From Bordetella genomosp. 13 (GTDB lineage Bacteria > Pseudomonadota > Gammaproteobacteria > Burkholderiales > Burkholderiaceae_B), in assembly GCF_007679965.1 (NCBI RefSeq), contig NZ_VEHL01000014.1, positions 1 through 64,000 of the forward strand: a stretch of 64,000 nucleotides of DNA. Reading direction: 5' to 3'. The position numbers were made by a program, and so were the translations under genes. The notes under the pieces are model-generated. The model was not told the origin of the DNA, made no database searches, and saw nothing but the letters and a program-made list of their open reading frames with translations. Of the stretch, positions 26,733 through 35,956 are shown in pieces (the first letter of the stretch is position 1; the number at the start of each line of letters is the position of its first letter).

Positions 26733-26918
26733 GCGCCATGCCGGCGGCGCCCGCCGCTGCACGGCGACGGGCGTGCCGGATGGGGAACCATGCCCGCCGC
26801 GCCGGCGTGGCGGCGCCGACTTCAGTCCCGCCAGGAATGAATTGATGCCAAGCCGTCGTTTGACGGCGTTACGCGCGCTCTCCTAGGATGGCTCACACAT
26901 TACAACCAGGAGACAAGA

Positions 26919-28886
26919 TTGATACGCGTATTGCATACCCCATACGCTTGGACCGGGCCAGTCGCGTTGGCCGTGGGCTTGCTCGCGGGCTGCGGAGGCG
27001 GCGGCGATGACGAGCCGGCGGCCCCGCCCGCGCCGCCGCCCGTCGCCAGCGCCGACTGCGCCACGCCGACCGATGGCGGCGCTGTCGTGGTGGGCTCGGG
27101 CGCCCAGGGTGATCCCGCGGCGCCGGAACCCGCATCAGGGTACCGTGTCGGCAAGAAGGCCGTGCAGGCCCATTCCTACATGGCGGTGTCCGCCAATCCG
27201 CTGGCCACCAAGGCCGGCTGCGACATCCTCGCCAAGGGCGGCAGCGCGGTCGATGCCGCGGTGGCCATGCAGATGGTGCTGAGCGTCGTCGAGCCCCAGT
27301 CGTCCGGGGTCGGCGGCGGCGCGTTCATGCTGTACTACGACGCCGCGACGAAGAAGGTCCATTCGTACGATGGGCGGGAAACCGCGCCCGCTGCCGCGGA
27401 CATGAACTATCTGCGCTGGGTCAGCGACCAGGACCACACGCGTCCGGCGCGCGGCAGCGGCCGCGGCATCGGTGTTCCGTCGGCCGTGACCATGCTGGAA
27501 GGCGTGCAGGGCAGCCATGGCAAACTGCCATGGCGCGACCTCATGGAGCCGGCCCTGAAGATCGCGGACGACGGCTTTCCCATCGGCGGCCGGCTGGCCG
27601 CCGCCATCGAGGTGAACAGCGAGGGACTCAAGCGCGACAACAACGCGCGCGCCTACTTCTTCAATGCCGACGGCTCGCCCAAGGCGCTGGGCACGCTGCT
27701 GAAGTCGCCGGAGTACGCCAAGACCCTGCGCGCCATCGCCGCGGACGGCGCAGAGGTGCTGCACGAAGGCCCGCTGGCGCAGGCCATCGTCGACAAGATC
27801 AACGAAGCGGTCGACGGCGTGGTGCCGGGCAAGGCGGCGCTGGCGGACCTGTCCTCCTACAAACCCGTCGAACGCGACTCCATGTGCGTGACGTACCGCG
27901 TGTACTGGATCTGCTCGATGGGACCGCCTTCCTCCGGCAGCGCCATCCTGGCCACGATGGGCATCCTGGAGAACTTCCCGATGGCGGACTATAAGCCCAC
28001 GGGCATCGACCTGGAGGGCGGCAAGCCGACGGTGATGGGCGTGCACCTGGTCTCGGAAGCCGAGCGCCTGGCCTACGCGGACCGCGACAAGTACGTGGCC
28101 GACACGGACTATGTGCCGCTGCCCGGCGGAAGCTGGCACAGCATGCTCGACAAGACCTACCTGGCGCAGCGCGCCGCGCTGATCCGCATGGACCGCAGCA
28201 TGGGCAAGGCCCAGGCGGGAGACCTGGGAGCAGTCCCTCAGGGCATCGACGCCAAGCCCGATCCCGGCACCTCGCATCTCAGCGTGGTCGACAAGGACGG
28301 CAATGCCGTGTCGATGACCACGTCGGTCGGCAACTCGATGGGCGCGTTCCACATGGTCGGCGGATTCATGTTGAACGACCAGCTGACGGCGTTCTCGTCC
28401 GAGCCGTACGACGACGCAGGCGTGCTGGTGGCCAACCGCGTGGCCGGCGGCAAGCGTCCGCGCAGCTCGATGTCGCCGACCATGGTGTTCAAGAAGCAGG
28501 CGGACGGCAGCATGGGCGAACTGCACATGGTGACCGGCTCGCCCGGCGCGAACACCATCATCCAGTACGTCGTGAAGACCATGGTCGGCGCGCTGGACTG
28601 GGGCCTGGACGCGCAGCAGGCCACTTCGATGATGGACATCGGGGCGGACAACAGCGTCACCACCAACCTGGGCGCCGAACATCCCAACGTGGACTTCACC
28701 GCCAACGGCGCGAGCGATCCGCTGGTCACGGGCCTGCGCCAGCTCGGCCATACGGTGTCCACCAGCGCCCAGTCCAGCGGCACCAGCACCATCCTGCGCG
28801 TGCAGCGCGAAGACGGCAACACCCTGGAAGGCGGCGCGGATCCGCGCCGCGAGGGCATTGCGCTGGGCGATGCCGTGAAGCGGTAG
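26919..28886 (+). CDS. ggt: gamma-glutamyltransferase, lipoprotein form
   Basis: A 655-residue N-terminal nucleophile hydrolase. It cleaves gamma-glutamyl bonds (glutathione and similar) and transfers or releases glutamate. A lipobox (LLAGC, Cys25) followed by a Pro/Ala-rich linker implies it is anchored in the envelope. GGT blocks are clear: GGSAVDAAVAMQMVLSVVEPQSSGVGGGAF, and the autocleavage site before Thr451 (PGTSHLSVVD). MGPPSSGSA and PRSSMSPT are substrate-site regions. The start is TTG with AGGAG seven bases before. A second, unanchored GGT is at 57403. Confidence 0.9.
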   Translation: MIRVLHTPYAWTGPVALAVGLLAGCGGGGDDEPAAPPAPPPVASADCATPTDGGAVVVGSGAQGDPAAPEPASGYRVGKKAVQAHSYMAVSANPLATKAGCDILAKGGSAVDAAVAMQMVLSVVEPQSSGVGGGAFMLYYDAATKKVHSYDGRETAPAAADMNYLRWVSDQDHTRPARGSGRGIGVPSAVTMLEGVQGSHGKLPWRDLMEPALKIADDGFPIGGRLAAAIEVNSEGLKRDNNARAYFFNADGSPKALGTLLKSPEYAKTLRAIAADGAEVLHEGPLAQAIVDKINEAVDGVVPGKAALADLSSYKPVERDSMCVTYRVYWICSMGPPSSGSAILATMGILENFPMADYKPTGIDLEGGKPTVMGVHLVSEAERLAYADRDKYVADTDYVPLPGGSWHSMLDKTYLAQRAALIRMDRSMGKAQAGDLGAVPQGIDAKPDPGTSHLSVVDKDGNAVSMTTSVGNSMGAFHMVGGFMLNDQLTAFSSEPYDDAGVLVANRVAGGKRPRSSMSPTMVFKKQADGSMGELHMVTGSPGANTIIQYVVKTMVGALDWGLDAQQATSMMDIGADNSVTTNLGAEHPNVDFTANGASDPLVTGLRQLGHTVSTSAQSSGTSTILRVQREDGNTLEGGADPRREGIALGDAVKR

Positions 28887-28980
28887 CAGGTCCCGCGCGG
28901 CATCGGATCCCGATGCCGCGAGCGCAGCGGGCGGTCGCGTGGGCTGCTATCGTGGGAGCCCCGATGGCAACCACCCACCC

Positions 28981-29436
28981 ATGCCCACAGACACCGCTTA
29001 CCGCCGCCGCGCCTTCATCGCCGACACGCTGGCGCTGATCCTGTTCTTCACCACGACTGGCGCCCTGAACGAGCGCTACATCGCCGGCATGAGCTGGGAC
29101 CAGGTGCTGCACGCGCGGCTGCTGGGCGCGGCGCTGATGATCCCCGTGGCCCGGCCGTACGGCCTGTGGCGCGACTGGGTCATGCGCCGGGCCCGCGACA
29201 GCCGCTGGTCGCGGCTGCTGTGGGACAGCGTGGCCCTGGTCAGTTTCCAGGTGCCGATCTATGCCGCCATCATCGCGGTCAGCGGCGCATCGGGACGCGG
29301 GCTGTGGCTCGGCGTGCTGAGCGCCACGGTGATGATGCTGGTGTTGGGGCGGCCGTACGGCGCCTTTTTGAATGCGGTGCGCAGGCTGTTCGGCCTGCCG
29401 CCGGGCGGGACGAAGCCGATGAGCCTGGATGCCTGA
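28981..29436 (+). CDS. alaE: L-alanine exporter AlaE
   Basis: A 151-residue, four-helix membrane protein matching E. coli AlaE: FIADTLALILFF, MSWDQVLHARLLGAALMIPVARPYGLWRD, FQVPIYAAIIAVSGA and GRPYGAFLNAVRRLFG. AlaE exports L-alanine by proton exchange, preventing toxic build-up when alanine peptides are degraded. The ATG at 28981 matches the family start; an earlier one at 28939 would add 14 unrelated residues. It follows the GGT gene but is separated by about 95 bp. Confidence 0.85.
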   Translation: MPTDTAYRRRAFIADTLALILFFTTTGALNERYIAGMSWDQVLHARLLGAALMIPVARPYGLWRDWVMRRARDSRWSRLLWDSVALVSFQVPIYAAIIAVSGASGRGLWLGVLSATVMMLVLGRPYGAFLNAVRRLFGLPPGGTKPMSLDA

Positions 29437-29498
29437 ATCGCGGGGAGAGGGGGCCAGCCGTCGGGTTGCTTATCCGACTTGGCCTTGAGCGTTCGCAC

Positions 29499-30074
29499 GT
29501 GGGTCGCCGGCTTTCCGCTCGGCTGGACAGCCCGCGGATCCTGGCGCTGGGCCTGGCCATCGTCGGCATCGGCAACGCGCTGATGATGCGGGCCGCGGCC
29601 GGCAACGATGGCACGTGGCTGGCGGCGGGGATGCTCGTGCTGGGCGCGGGCGGCGGGCTGCTCAATGGCGAAACGCAGAAGGCCATCATGGGAGCGATCC
29701 CGAGGAACCGCACGGGCACGGGCTCGGGCATCAGCACCACATCCCGGTTCTGCGGCATCCTGCTGGGCTTCGCGGGCCTGTGGGCCGTGCTGGCCGGCAA
29801 CGCCAGATCCAGCCTGGAGCGGGCGTTGAAGGCGTTGGGACTGCCGGCGCAGCCGGGGTTCTTGGACAACGTCGTGGCGGGCGACCTGGCGAGGGGGATG
29901 GCCGCGTATCCGCCGGCCGTGCACGACGCCCTGGCGGCACTGGCGCGGAAGGGCTACCGTCAGGGCTCTTCTCGGGCATTCCTGGCCGCGGCCATCGTGT
30001 CCCTGGTGGCCTGCGCGATCGCGTGCGTGGCGATGAAGGTGCGGGTGCGCCGCAAGCGGGCGCTGGCCCATTGA
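29499..30074 (+). pseudogene. C-terminal remnant of an MFS drug-efflux-type transporter
   Basis: The frame from about 29499 to TGA 30072-30074 encodes 191 residues like the last third of a 14-helix MFS transporter: LALGLAIVGIGNALMM, LGAGGGLLNGETQKAIMGAIPRNRTGTGSGISTTSRFCGILLGFAGL, and a final helix FLAAAIVSLVACAIACVAMKVRVRRK. The first two thirds are missing, replaced by alaE and its downstream sequence. A GTG at 29499 could start a short protein, but half a transporter is unlikely to work. Confidence 0.75.
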
Positions 30075-30146
30075 CGCGGAGGCCAGGCGGGCGCCGCGGC
30101 GGACCACGGCGCCATCGAATGGCCGACGCCATGGGCGCGCAGCCCC

Positions 30147-30614
30147 TCACACCGGCTTGAACACCATCAGATAGAAGATCGCCAGGAACGCCGCCAGGGC
30201 CGGAAAGCCCAGTGCTACCCACAACCGGAAATGCCGCCAGAACAAGTCCGGCAACGGGCGTCCGGCATCGGTGGCCGCGCGGGCGCCGTCGCGCATCAGC
30301 ATCTGCAGCCGGACCACGGGCAGCCAGCAGGCGATGGCCAGTGCGTACAGGCCCAGCGACCAGGCCACCCACGGGGTCGACAGCGGCAATTGCATCAGGT
30401 GCACCAGGTACAGGCCCGTGAGCGGCTGCAGCACCGCGGTGGTGGCGGTGAACAGCCAGTCCGCGATGACCACGATCCGAGCCACCGCGGCCACCACGCG
30501 CGCGTCGCGCCCGAGCACCACGCACAACAGGTAGAACGCCGAGCCGATGCCCGTGCCGAACAGCAGGGTGGAGCTCAGGATGTGCAGCAGCTTGATTGCC
30601 AGGTATTCCATCAT
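30147..30614 (-). CDS. DUF2269 family membrane protein
   Basis: A 155-residue protein with four predicted transmembrane helices. It begins MMEYLAIKLLHILSSTLLFGTGIGSAFYLL and has ADWLFTATTAVLQPLTGLYLV and WVAWSLGLYALAIACWLPV, typical of DUF2269. The start region reads ATGATGG with AAGGAG just before, and the first ATG overlaps the stop of the upstream SDR-DoxX gene. It is thus coupled to that gene. Function unknown. Confidence 0.85.
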   Translation of the reverse strand: MMEYLAIKLLHILSSTLLFGTGIGSAFYLLCVVLGRDARVVAAVARIVVIADWLFTATTAVLQPLTGLYLVHLMQLPLSTPWVAWSLGLYALAIACWLPVVRLQMLMRDGARAATDAGRPLPDLFWRHFRLWVALGFPALAAFLAIFYLMVFKPV

Positions 30615-31924
30615 CGCTCCTTGCGGCCAGTGGGTTCGCACAGGTACAGCAGCGCCAGCGCCGCCAGCATGGGCAGGTTCTTCGACAGCGGGCCGAAGGG
30701 ATGCAGCCAGAATTCCGGCAGGCGCACGGTCAGGATGGCGGTATAGCCCAGGATCAACGCCATCTGGCCCAGCCATAGCCAGCGCCTGCCCGGGCCGCGC
30801 CACGCCAGCGTCAGCACGCCGAAGCACAGATCGAGCAGCGCGGCGCCGTACAGCGCGGGCACCGTCGCCGCCTCGGGCAAGCCAGTGCGCCGCAGCAGTT
30901 CCAGGCTGTCCTCGACCGGAAACAGCCCCAGCGACACCGCCGCCGTCCACAGCCAGACAAACGCCATGGCCAGGCGCAGCAAGGGCAGGGCGGTCCACAG
31001 CACGGCGCTGGCCCGCGACGCGGCCGCCTGGTCCGGCTCGATGAAGCGCTCGATCGCACGCGGCGGCCGGCCGAGCAGTGCCGAGAAGGGTGCCGCGTCG
31101 GCCGTGTTGCCGCGCGCCAGCATCGCCAGGCTGTCGACGTCCAGCAGGCTGCCGGGAAACTGGCCGCTCACGCGCGCGGCAGTCATGGCGACAGGCTGCG
31201 GCACGGGCAGGACGAACTGCCCGCCGGCGTACCCCAGCCCGGTGCGCAAGACCAGCAGATAGTCCTTCAGACTGATGGCGCGGGGGCCGCAGAATGCGAC
31301 GGTGACGGCCCGTGGGGCCGGTGATTGCGTCAATGTTCGCACCAGCGCCAGCACGCCGTCGACCACGTCGTCCACGTGCACGGGCTGGATCATCTGCCGC
31401 CCCGCGCCCGGCAGGGCCACGCAGGGCAGCGCCGCCAGGCCGTCGAACAGGCGGGCGCTGGCGCCGCCCGGGCCGTATACCAGCGAGGGCTGCACGATCG
31501 CGGCCGGCAGGCCGAGCGCCCGCAGGCCGTCATCGGCCCGGCGCTTGGTGCGGTGGTAGGCGGTCTGCGCATGGGCATCGGCGCCCAGCGCCGAGAATTG
31601 GACGACGCCGCGTACGCCGGCCTGGCGCGCCGCCCGGAACAGGGCGAGCGGGGCCCGGACGTGGATCGTCTCGAAGTCGTGCCGCGCGCCCTGCCGGAAG
31701 ATGCCTATCGTGTTGATGACCAGATCCACGCCGGCCAGATAAGGCAGCCATTGCGGCGCGTGGACTGCATCTCCGAACGCGATGGGCACGGCGCTTGCCT
31801 GCATCGCGGGCGGAAGGCGCCCGCCCGGCCGCACGGGACACACGAGTTCATGGCCCTGTGCGAGCAATGCACGGGCGATCCTGCCTCCGATGAATCCCGT
31901 TGCACCCGTGATCAGAATTTTCAA
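30611..31924 (-). CDS. NAD(P)-binding SDR protein fused to a DoxX-like membrane domain
   Basis: A 437-residue two-part protein. Residues 1 to about 290 form an extended/atypical SDR with the Rossmann motif ILITGATGFIGGRIA (3-17), the YHRTKRRAD catalytic region and VHVDDVVDGVL. Residues about 305-430 hold four helices of a DoxX_3-type domain (LRLAMAFVWLWTAAVSLGLFP and ALYGAALLDLCFGVLTLAWRG). The fusion suggests a membrane-bound quinone- or lipid-related reductase, but this is inference. It overlaps the DUF2269 gene. Confidence 0.87.
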   Translation of the reverse strand: MKILITGATGFIGGRIARALLAQGHELVCPVRPGGRLPPAMQASAVPIAFGDAVHAPQWLPYLAGVDLVINTIGIFRQGARHDFETIHVRAPLALFRAARQAGVRGVVQFSALGADAHAQTAYHRTKRRADDGLRALGLPAAIVQPSLVYGPGGASARLFDGLAALPCVALPGAGRQMIQPVHVDDVVDGVLALVRTLTQSPAPRAVTVAFCGPRAISLKDYLLVLRTGLGYAGGQFVLPVPQPVAMTAARVSGQFPGSLLDVDSLAMLARGNTADAAPFSALLGRPPRAIERFIEPDQAAASRASAVLWTALPLLRLAMAFVWLWTAAVSLGLFPVEDSLELLRRTGLPEAATVPALYGAALLDLCFGVLTLAWRGPGRRWLWLGQMALILGYTAILTVRLPEFWLHPFGPLSKNLPMLAALALLYLCEPTGRKER

Positions 31925-32127
31925 AATGCCTGGCTCCCGCCGGTGAACGATGCACAGCGCGTGGTCGCAAACGACGTGCCTGGCGTGACCGGTCGGGTCG
32001 GAAGATGCGAAGGGCGGGGTTTTCTACGGGACGGTCGGCCTGCGACGCAAGCCGGCCGCTCCAGGCATCCGGACCGGCGCAGGCGCGCCGCTTTTCTTCA
32101 ATGCAGGTCCATCCGAGGAACGACACC

Positions 32128-32652
32128 ATGCCCATCGATCGAATCGCCAGGACCGCCCGTCGCCATCCCGGCGCGCGTGCGGGATGGCGCGATGCCTTGC
32201 GCGAAGGCCTGATCAGCGGCGCCGCGGCCAGCGTGCTGTCCACGCTGGTGCTGATGCGGCAGGGCCGCACGCAGGCAGGCAGCTGGGCCGCGCCCACCAA
32301 CGCCACCAGCCACTGGATATGGGGCGACCCCGCGCTGCGCGCCGACGAGGTGTCGTGGCGGCATACGTTCAATGGCTATGCGATCCATCATGCCGCCGCG
32401 TTCTTCTGGGCCACGCTGCACGCCCGCTCCACGGCAACGCTGTCGCCCCGGCGCGATGCGGCGGCGATCGCCGCGGCGGGCATGGCGACGGCCGCGGTGG
32501 CCTGCGTGGCGGACTACACGCTGACGCCGCGCCGGCTGACGCCCGGTTTCGAGCATCGCCTGTCCACGGGCGCCATGGCGATGGCCTATGGCGCATTCGG
32601 CCTGGGCATCGCGCTGGCGTCGCTGGCCTGGCGGGCGCGGCGCGGACAGTGA
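32128..32652 (+). CDS. hypothetical membrane protein
   Basis: A 174-residue protein with three or four likely membrane segments: LISGAAASVLSTLVLM, IHHAAAFFWATLHA, AAGMATAAVACVADYTL and MAMAYGAFGLGIALASLAW. The N-terminus is basic (RIARTARRHPGARAGWRDALREG). I do not recognise a family. The ATG at 32128 has GAGG nine bases upstream; ATG 32101 is an alternative. It is divergent from the SDR-DoxX gene and 62 bp before another SDR gene, with which it may be co-transcribed. Confidence 0.7.
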   Translation: MPIDRIARTARRHPGARAGWRDALREGLISGAAASVLSTLVLMRQGRTQAGSWAAPTNATSHWIWGDPALRADEVSWRHTFNGYAIHHAAAFFWATLHARSTATLSPRRDAAAIAAAGMATAAVACVADYTLTPRRLTPGFEHRLSTGAMAMAYGAFGLGIALASLAWRARRGQ

Positions 32653-32714
32653 ACGGCACGAGGCCGCGCCACGCGGTTTCCCGTCAATTGCGACTCACGC
32701 GAAGAGAGAAAACC

Positions 32715-33683
32715 ATGCAACCCAGTTCCCGATCCACCGTCGTCATCACAGGCGCCTCCAGCGGCATAGGCTACGCATGCGCGCTGGCGTTCGCGCGGGA
32801 AGGCGCCAACGTGGTGCTGGCCGCGCGCGACCCCGACGCGCTGGAGCGCGCTGCGCAGGCTTGCCGGCAGCAGGGCGCGTCCGCGCTGGCCGTGCCGACC
32901 GACGTGACCGAACCCGAGCAGGTACAGGCCTTGGCCGCGCGGGCCGCCGAGCAGTTCGGCCGCATCGACGTCTGGATCAACAATGTCGGCACCGGTGCGG
33001 TCGGCCGCTTCGACCAGGTGCCGGTCCGGGCGCACCGGCGTGTCATCGAGGCCAACCTGCTGGGCCATGTCTACGGCAGCCACGCCGTGCTGCCGCAGTT
33101 CCGACGGCAAGGGCGCGGCGTGCTGATCAACATGATTTCCGTGGGCGGCTGGGCCGCGGCGCCTTACGCGGCGTCGTACGCGGCCAGCAAGTTCGGCTTG
33201 CGCGGCTTCAGCGAGTCCCTGCGCGCGGAACTGGCCGACGAGCCCGGCGTGGCGGTGTGCGAGGTGTATCCCACCTTCGTCGATACGCCCGGCGTGCGCC
33301 ATGGCGCGAACTATTCGGGCAAGCATCTGCGTCCGCCGCCGCCCATGCTGGACCCGCGCGAGGTGGCGGACGCCGTCGTGACGCTCGCCAGGAACCCACG
33401 GCCCTCGCTGCTGCTGGGCAGCATCGCGTGGCCCACGCGGCTGGCCCACGCCGTCGCGCCCGACCTGTCGGCCAGCATCACCCGCCGCATCATGGACGCG
33501 GGATTCCGTGCGGCCGACCCCGAAGCCATGACGGACGGCAACCTGTACATGCCATCGTCGGGGCATGCCATCGATGGCGGATTCCGGGGACAACGCAGTC
33601 CGGCAATGGCGACGGCGATCAAGGCGGCGGCCCTGGCCGTGGCGGCGCTGGCCTTGCACCGCGCCATGAGCGGGCGCCGATGA
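32715..33683 (+). CDS. SDR-family oxidoreductase
   Basis: A 322-residue classical short-chain dehydrogenase. The cofactor motif TGASSGIG is at residues 12-19, NNVG at about 90, and the catalytic residues appear as Ser in ISVGG and YAASK (Tyr-x-x-x-Lys). After about residue 250 there is a C-terminal extension with PSLLLGSIAWPTRLAHAVAP and a final hydrophobic helix (AIKAAALAVAALALHRAMSG). This form is seen in DltE-like SDRs with a membrane-associated tail. Substrate unknown. Confidence 0.88.
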   Translation: MQPSSRSTVVITGASSGIGYACALAFAREGANVVLAARDPDALERAAQACRQQGASALAVPTDVTEPEQVQALAARAAEQFGRIDVWINNVGTGAVGRFDQVPVRAHRRVIEANLLGHVYGSHAVLPQFRRQGRGVLINMISVGGWAAAPYAASYAASKFGLRGFSESLRAELADEPGVAVCEVYPTFVDTPGVRHGANYSGKHLRPPPPMLDPREVADAVVTLARNPRPSLLLGSIAWPTRLAHAVAPDLSASITRRIMDAGFRAADPEAMTDGNLYMPSSGHAIDGGFRGQRSPAMATAIKAAALAVAALALHRAMSGRR

Positions 33684-33794
33684 GGACAAGCAGCGCAGAG
33701 GGACATGTCCGGGCAGGGCCCCTGGAGGTTCGCGTCGCGCCGGCGATACACTGTGGTACCTGACAATGCGAACCACAACAGAAGAGGGGAGACC

Positions 33795-34997
33795 ATGACA
33801 CTGCATCGGATCACAGCGGCGCTGGCGCTGTGCCTGGCGATGGCCGGCGCCCATGCCGACCAGGCCAACGGCGTGAAGATCGGCGTGCTGACGGACATGG
33901 CCGGCGTGACGGCGGACGCCACCGGCAAGGGCTCCGTCGAGGCGGCGCGGCTGGCGATCGAAGAGGCTGGCGCGGTGCTCGGCAAGCCGGTCACGCTGGT
34001 GTCCGGCGATCACCAGCACCGCCCGGACATCGGCAGCAGCATGGTCCGCAAGTGGTACGACACCGACGGTGTGGACGTCGTGGTGGACGTGCCGAACTCG
34101 TCCGTGGCGCTGGCCGTGCATGGCATCGCCCGCGAAAAGAAGAAGATCGTGATCGTGTCCAGCGCGGGCACCACCGCGCTGACGCAGGCGCAGTGCTCGC
34201 CCTACGGCATCCAGTGGACCTACACCACGTACGCGCTGTCGCGCGGCACGGCCACCGCCGTGGTCAACGAAGGCAACAAACGCTGGTTCATCCTGGCGTC
34301 GGACTATGCCTTCGGCAAGCAGCTGGCGGCCGACACCGAGACTGTCGTCAAGGCCAGCGGCGGCCAGGTGCTGGGTACGGTCTATCACCCCCTGAACGCG
34401 TCGGACTTCGCCTCGTTCCTGCTGCAGGCCCAGGCCTCCGGCGCGCAGATCATCGGCATCGCCAACGCCGGCGGCGACACCATCTCGGCCATCAAGCAGG
34501 CGGCCGAGTTCGGCATCACCGAATCCGGGCAGAAGCTGGCCGCCATGCTGCTGCTGCTGACCGACGTGCACAGCCTCGGGTTGCAGGCCGCGCAGAACAC
34601 CTACCTGACCGTGCCATCCTATTGGGACATGAACGACGGCGCGCGCGCCTTCAGCAAGAAGTTCGAGGCGCGCGTCGGCCGTCCGCCCACGTTCCTGCAG
34701 GCCGGCGTCTACAGTTCCGTACGGCACTACCTGCGTGCGGTGCAGGCCGCGGGCACGACCGATTCGGATGCCGTCCTGGCCAGAATGAAGAGCCTGCCGA
34801 TCGACGACCCGTTCACGCTCAACGGCCACATCCGCGCCGACGGCCTGGTGGTGCGCGACATGATGCTGGCCCAGGTCAAGACGCCGGCGCAATCCAAGGG
34901 GCCCTGGGATTACTACAACGTGATCCGCACGATTCCCGGCGAGTCGCTGGCGTGGCCCCTGTCGCAAAGCCAATGCCCGCTGGCCAAGGCGCCATGA
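33795..34997 (+). CDS. branched-chain amino acid-type ABC transporter substrate-binding protein
   Basis: A 400-residue periplasmic binding protein of the LivK/UrtA type. The signal peptide is MTLHRITAALALCLAMAGAHA. The mature start VKIGVLTDMAGVTADATGKGSVEAARLAIEEAG and the later ILASDYAFGKQLAADT are characteristic. No permease or ATPase gene follows; instead the gene overlaps a hydrolase by ATGA. The ligand is probably the substrate or product of that hydrolase. A GAGGGGAG ribosome site precedes the start. Confidence 0.88.
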   Translation: MTLHRITAALALCLAMAGAHADQANGVKIGVLTDMAGVTADATGKGSVEAARLAIEEAGAVLGKPVTLVSGDHQHRPDIGSSMVRKWYDTDGVDVVVDVPNSSVALAVHGIAREKKKIVIVSSAGTTALTQAQCSPYGIQWTYTTYALSRGTATAVVNEGNKRWFILASDYAFGKQLAADTETVVKASGGQVLGTVYHPLNASDFASFLLQAQASGAQIIGIANAGGDTISAIKQAAEFGITESGQKLAAMLLLLTDVHSLGLQAAQNTYLTVPSYWDMNDGARAFSKKFEARVGRPPTFLQAGVYSSVRHYLRAVQAAGTTDSDAVLARMKSLPIDDPFTLNGHIRADGLVVRDMMLAQVKTPAQSKGPWDYYNVIRTIPGESLAWPLSQSQCPLAKAP

Positions 34998-35935
34998 ACG
35001 ATCCCGTCGCGCTGGCCGATTTCGGCAGTTTCTACGCGGGCGGCGCGCCGCGCCGCATCGCCGGCCAGCCCGTGCGGGACATCCAGTTCACGCGGACGGC
35101 ACGTTTTTCGTACGACCCGAACGGCCAGTATCACTTCGAGCAGGCGTACGTCCAGTATTTCATCCCGGCCCGCCGCGTCCAGCCGTTGCCGCTAGTGCTG
35201 CTGCACGGCGGCGGCATGACGGGCGCGATGTGGGAACACACGCCCGACGGCCGCCCCGGCTGGCTGCAGGAATTCGTGCGCATGGGCCACGCCGTGTACG
35301 TGGTGGACAACGTCGAACGCGGCCGGGCAGGGTGGGCGCCGTTCTCCGAGGTGTGGCCGGATGCGCCGATCCTGCGCAACGCCGAGGAGTCCTGGTCCCT
35401 GTTCCGGTTTGGCCGCGCGCAAGACTATGCCAGCCGCCGCGCGTTTGCCGGGCAGCGCTTTCCCATCGCGGCCTTCGACGACTTCGTCCGCCAGTCGGTG
35501 CCGCGCTGGCTGGGCAACAACGACGCCGCGCTGGAAGGCTTCTGCGCCGTGCTGGACCGCGTCGGGCCATGCCTGGTGATCGCGCACAGCCATGGCGGCG
35601 AGGTCGCGTATCGCGCGTTGCAGCGCCGCCCGGACCTGGTGCGGGGCGTGATCGGCATCGAACCTTCCGGATTTTCCGCCGACGTGGCGGGCGTGGACGG
35701 CAAGCCGTTCCTGTTCGTCTACGGCGACTACCTGGACGCCACGCCGCTGTGGATTCAACTGGCGGCCGCCGGCCAGGCATACGCGGCGTCGCTCACGGCG
35801 GCGGGCGGGCGCGTCGACCACTGGCATCTGCCGGCCATGGGCATCGCGGGGAATTCGCACATGCCGATGATGGACGACAACAGCGCGGAATTGGCGCGCC
35901 GTATCGGACGATGGATCATCGACGCCGCACCCTGA
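34994..35935 (+). CDS. alpha/beta hydrolase (esterase-like)
   Basis: A 313-residue alpha/beta hydrolase without a signal peptide. The oxyanion segment is LPLVLLHGGGMTGAMWEH. The nucleophile elbow is AHSHGGE, with the Ser between two His. The C-terminal part has MGIAGNSHMPMMDDNS, which supplies the catalytic His. It overlaps the stop of the upstream binding-protein gene, so uptake and hydrolysis of one ester or amide compound seem linked. The exact substrate cannot be read from the sequence. Confidence 0.85.
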   Translation: MNDPVALADFGSFYAGGAPRRIAGQPVRDIQFTRTARFSYDPNGQYHFEQAYVQYFIPARRVQPLPLVLLHGGGMTGAMWEHTPDGRPGWLQEFVRMGHAVYVVDNVERGRAGWAPFSEVWPDAPILRNAEESWSLFRFGRAQDYASRRAFAGQRFPIAAFDDFVRQSVPRWLGNNDAALEGFCAVLDRVGPCLVIAHSHGGEVAYRALQRRPDLVRGVIGIEPSGFSADVAGVDGKPFLFVYGDYLDATPLWIQLAAAGQAYAASLTAAGGRVDHWHLPAMGIAGNSHMPMMDDNSAELARRIGRWIIDAAP

Positions 35936-35956
35936 TCCCGCTGGACGACCCGCCTC

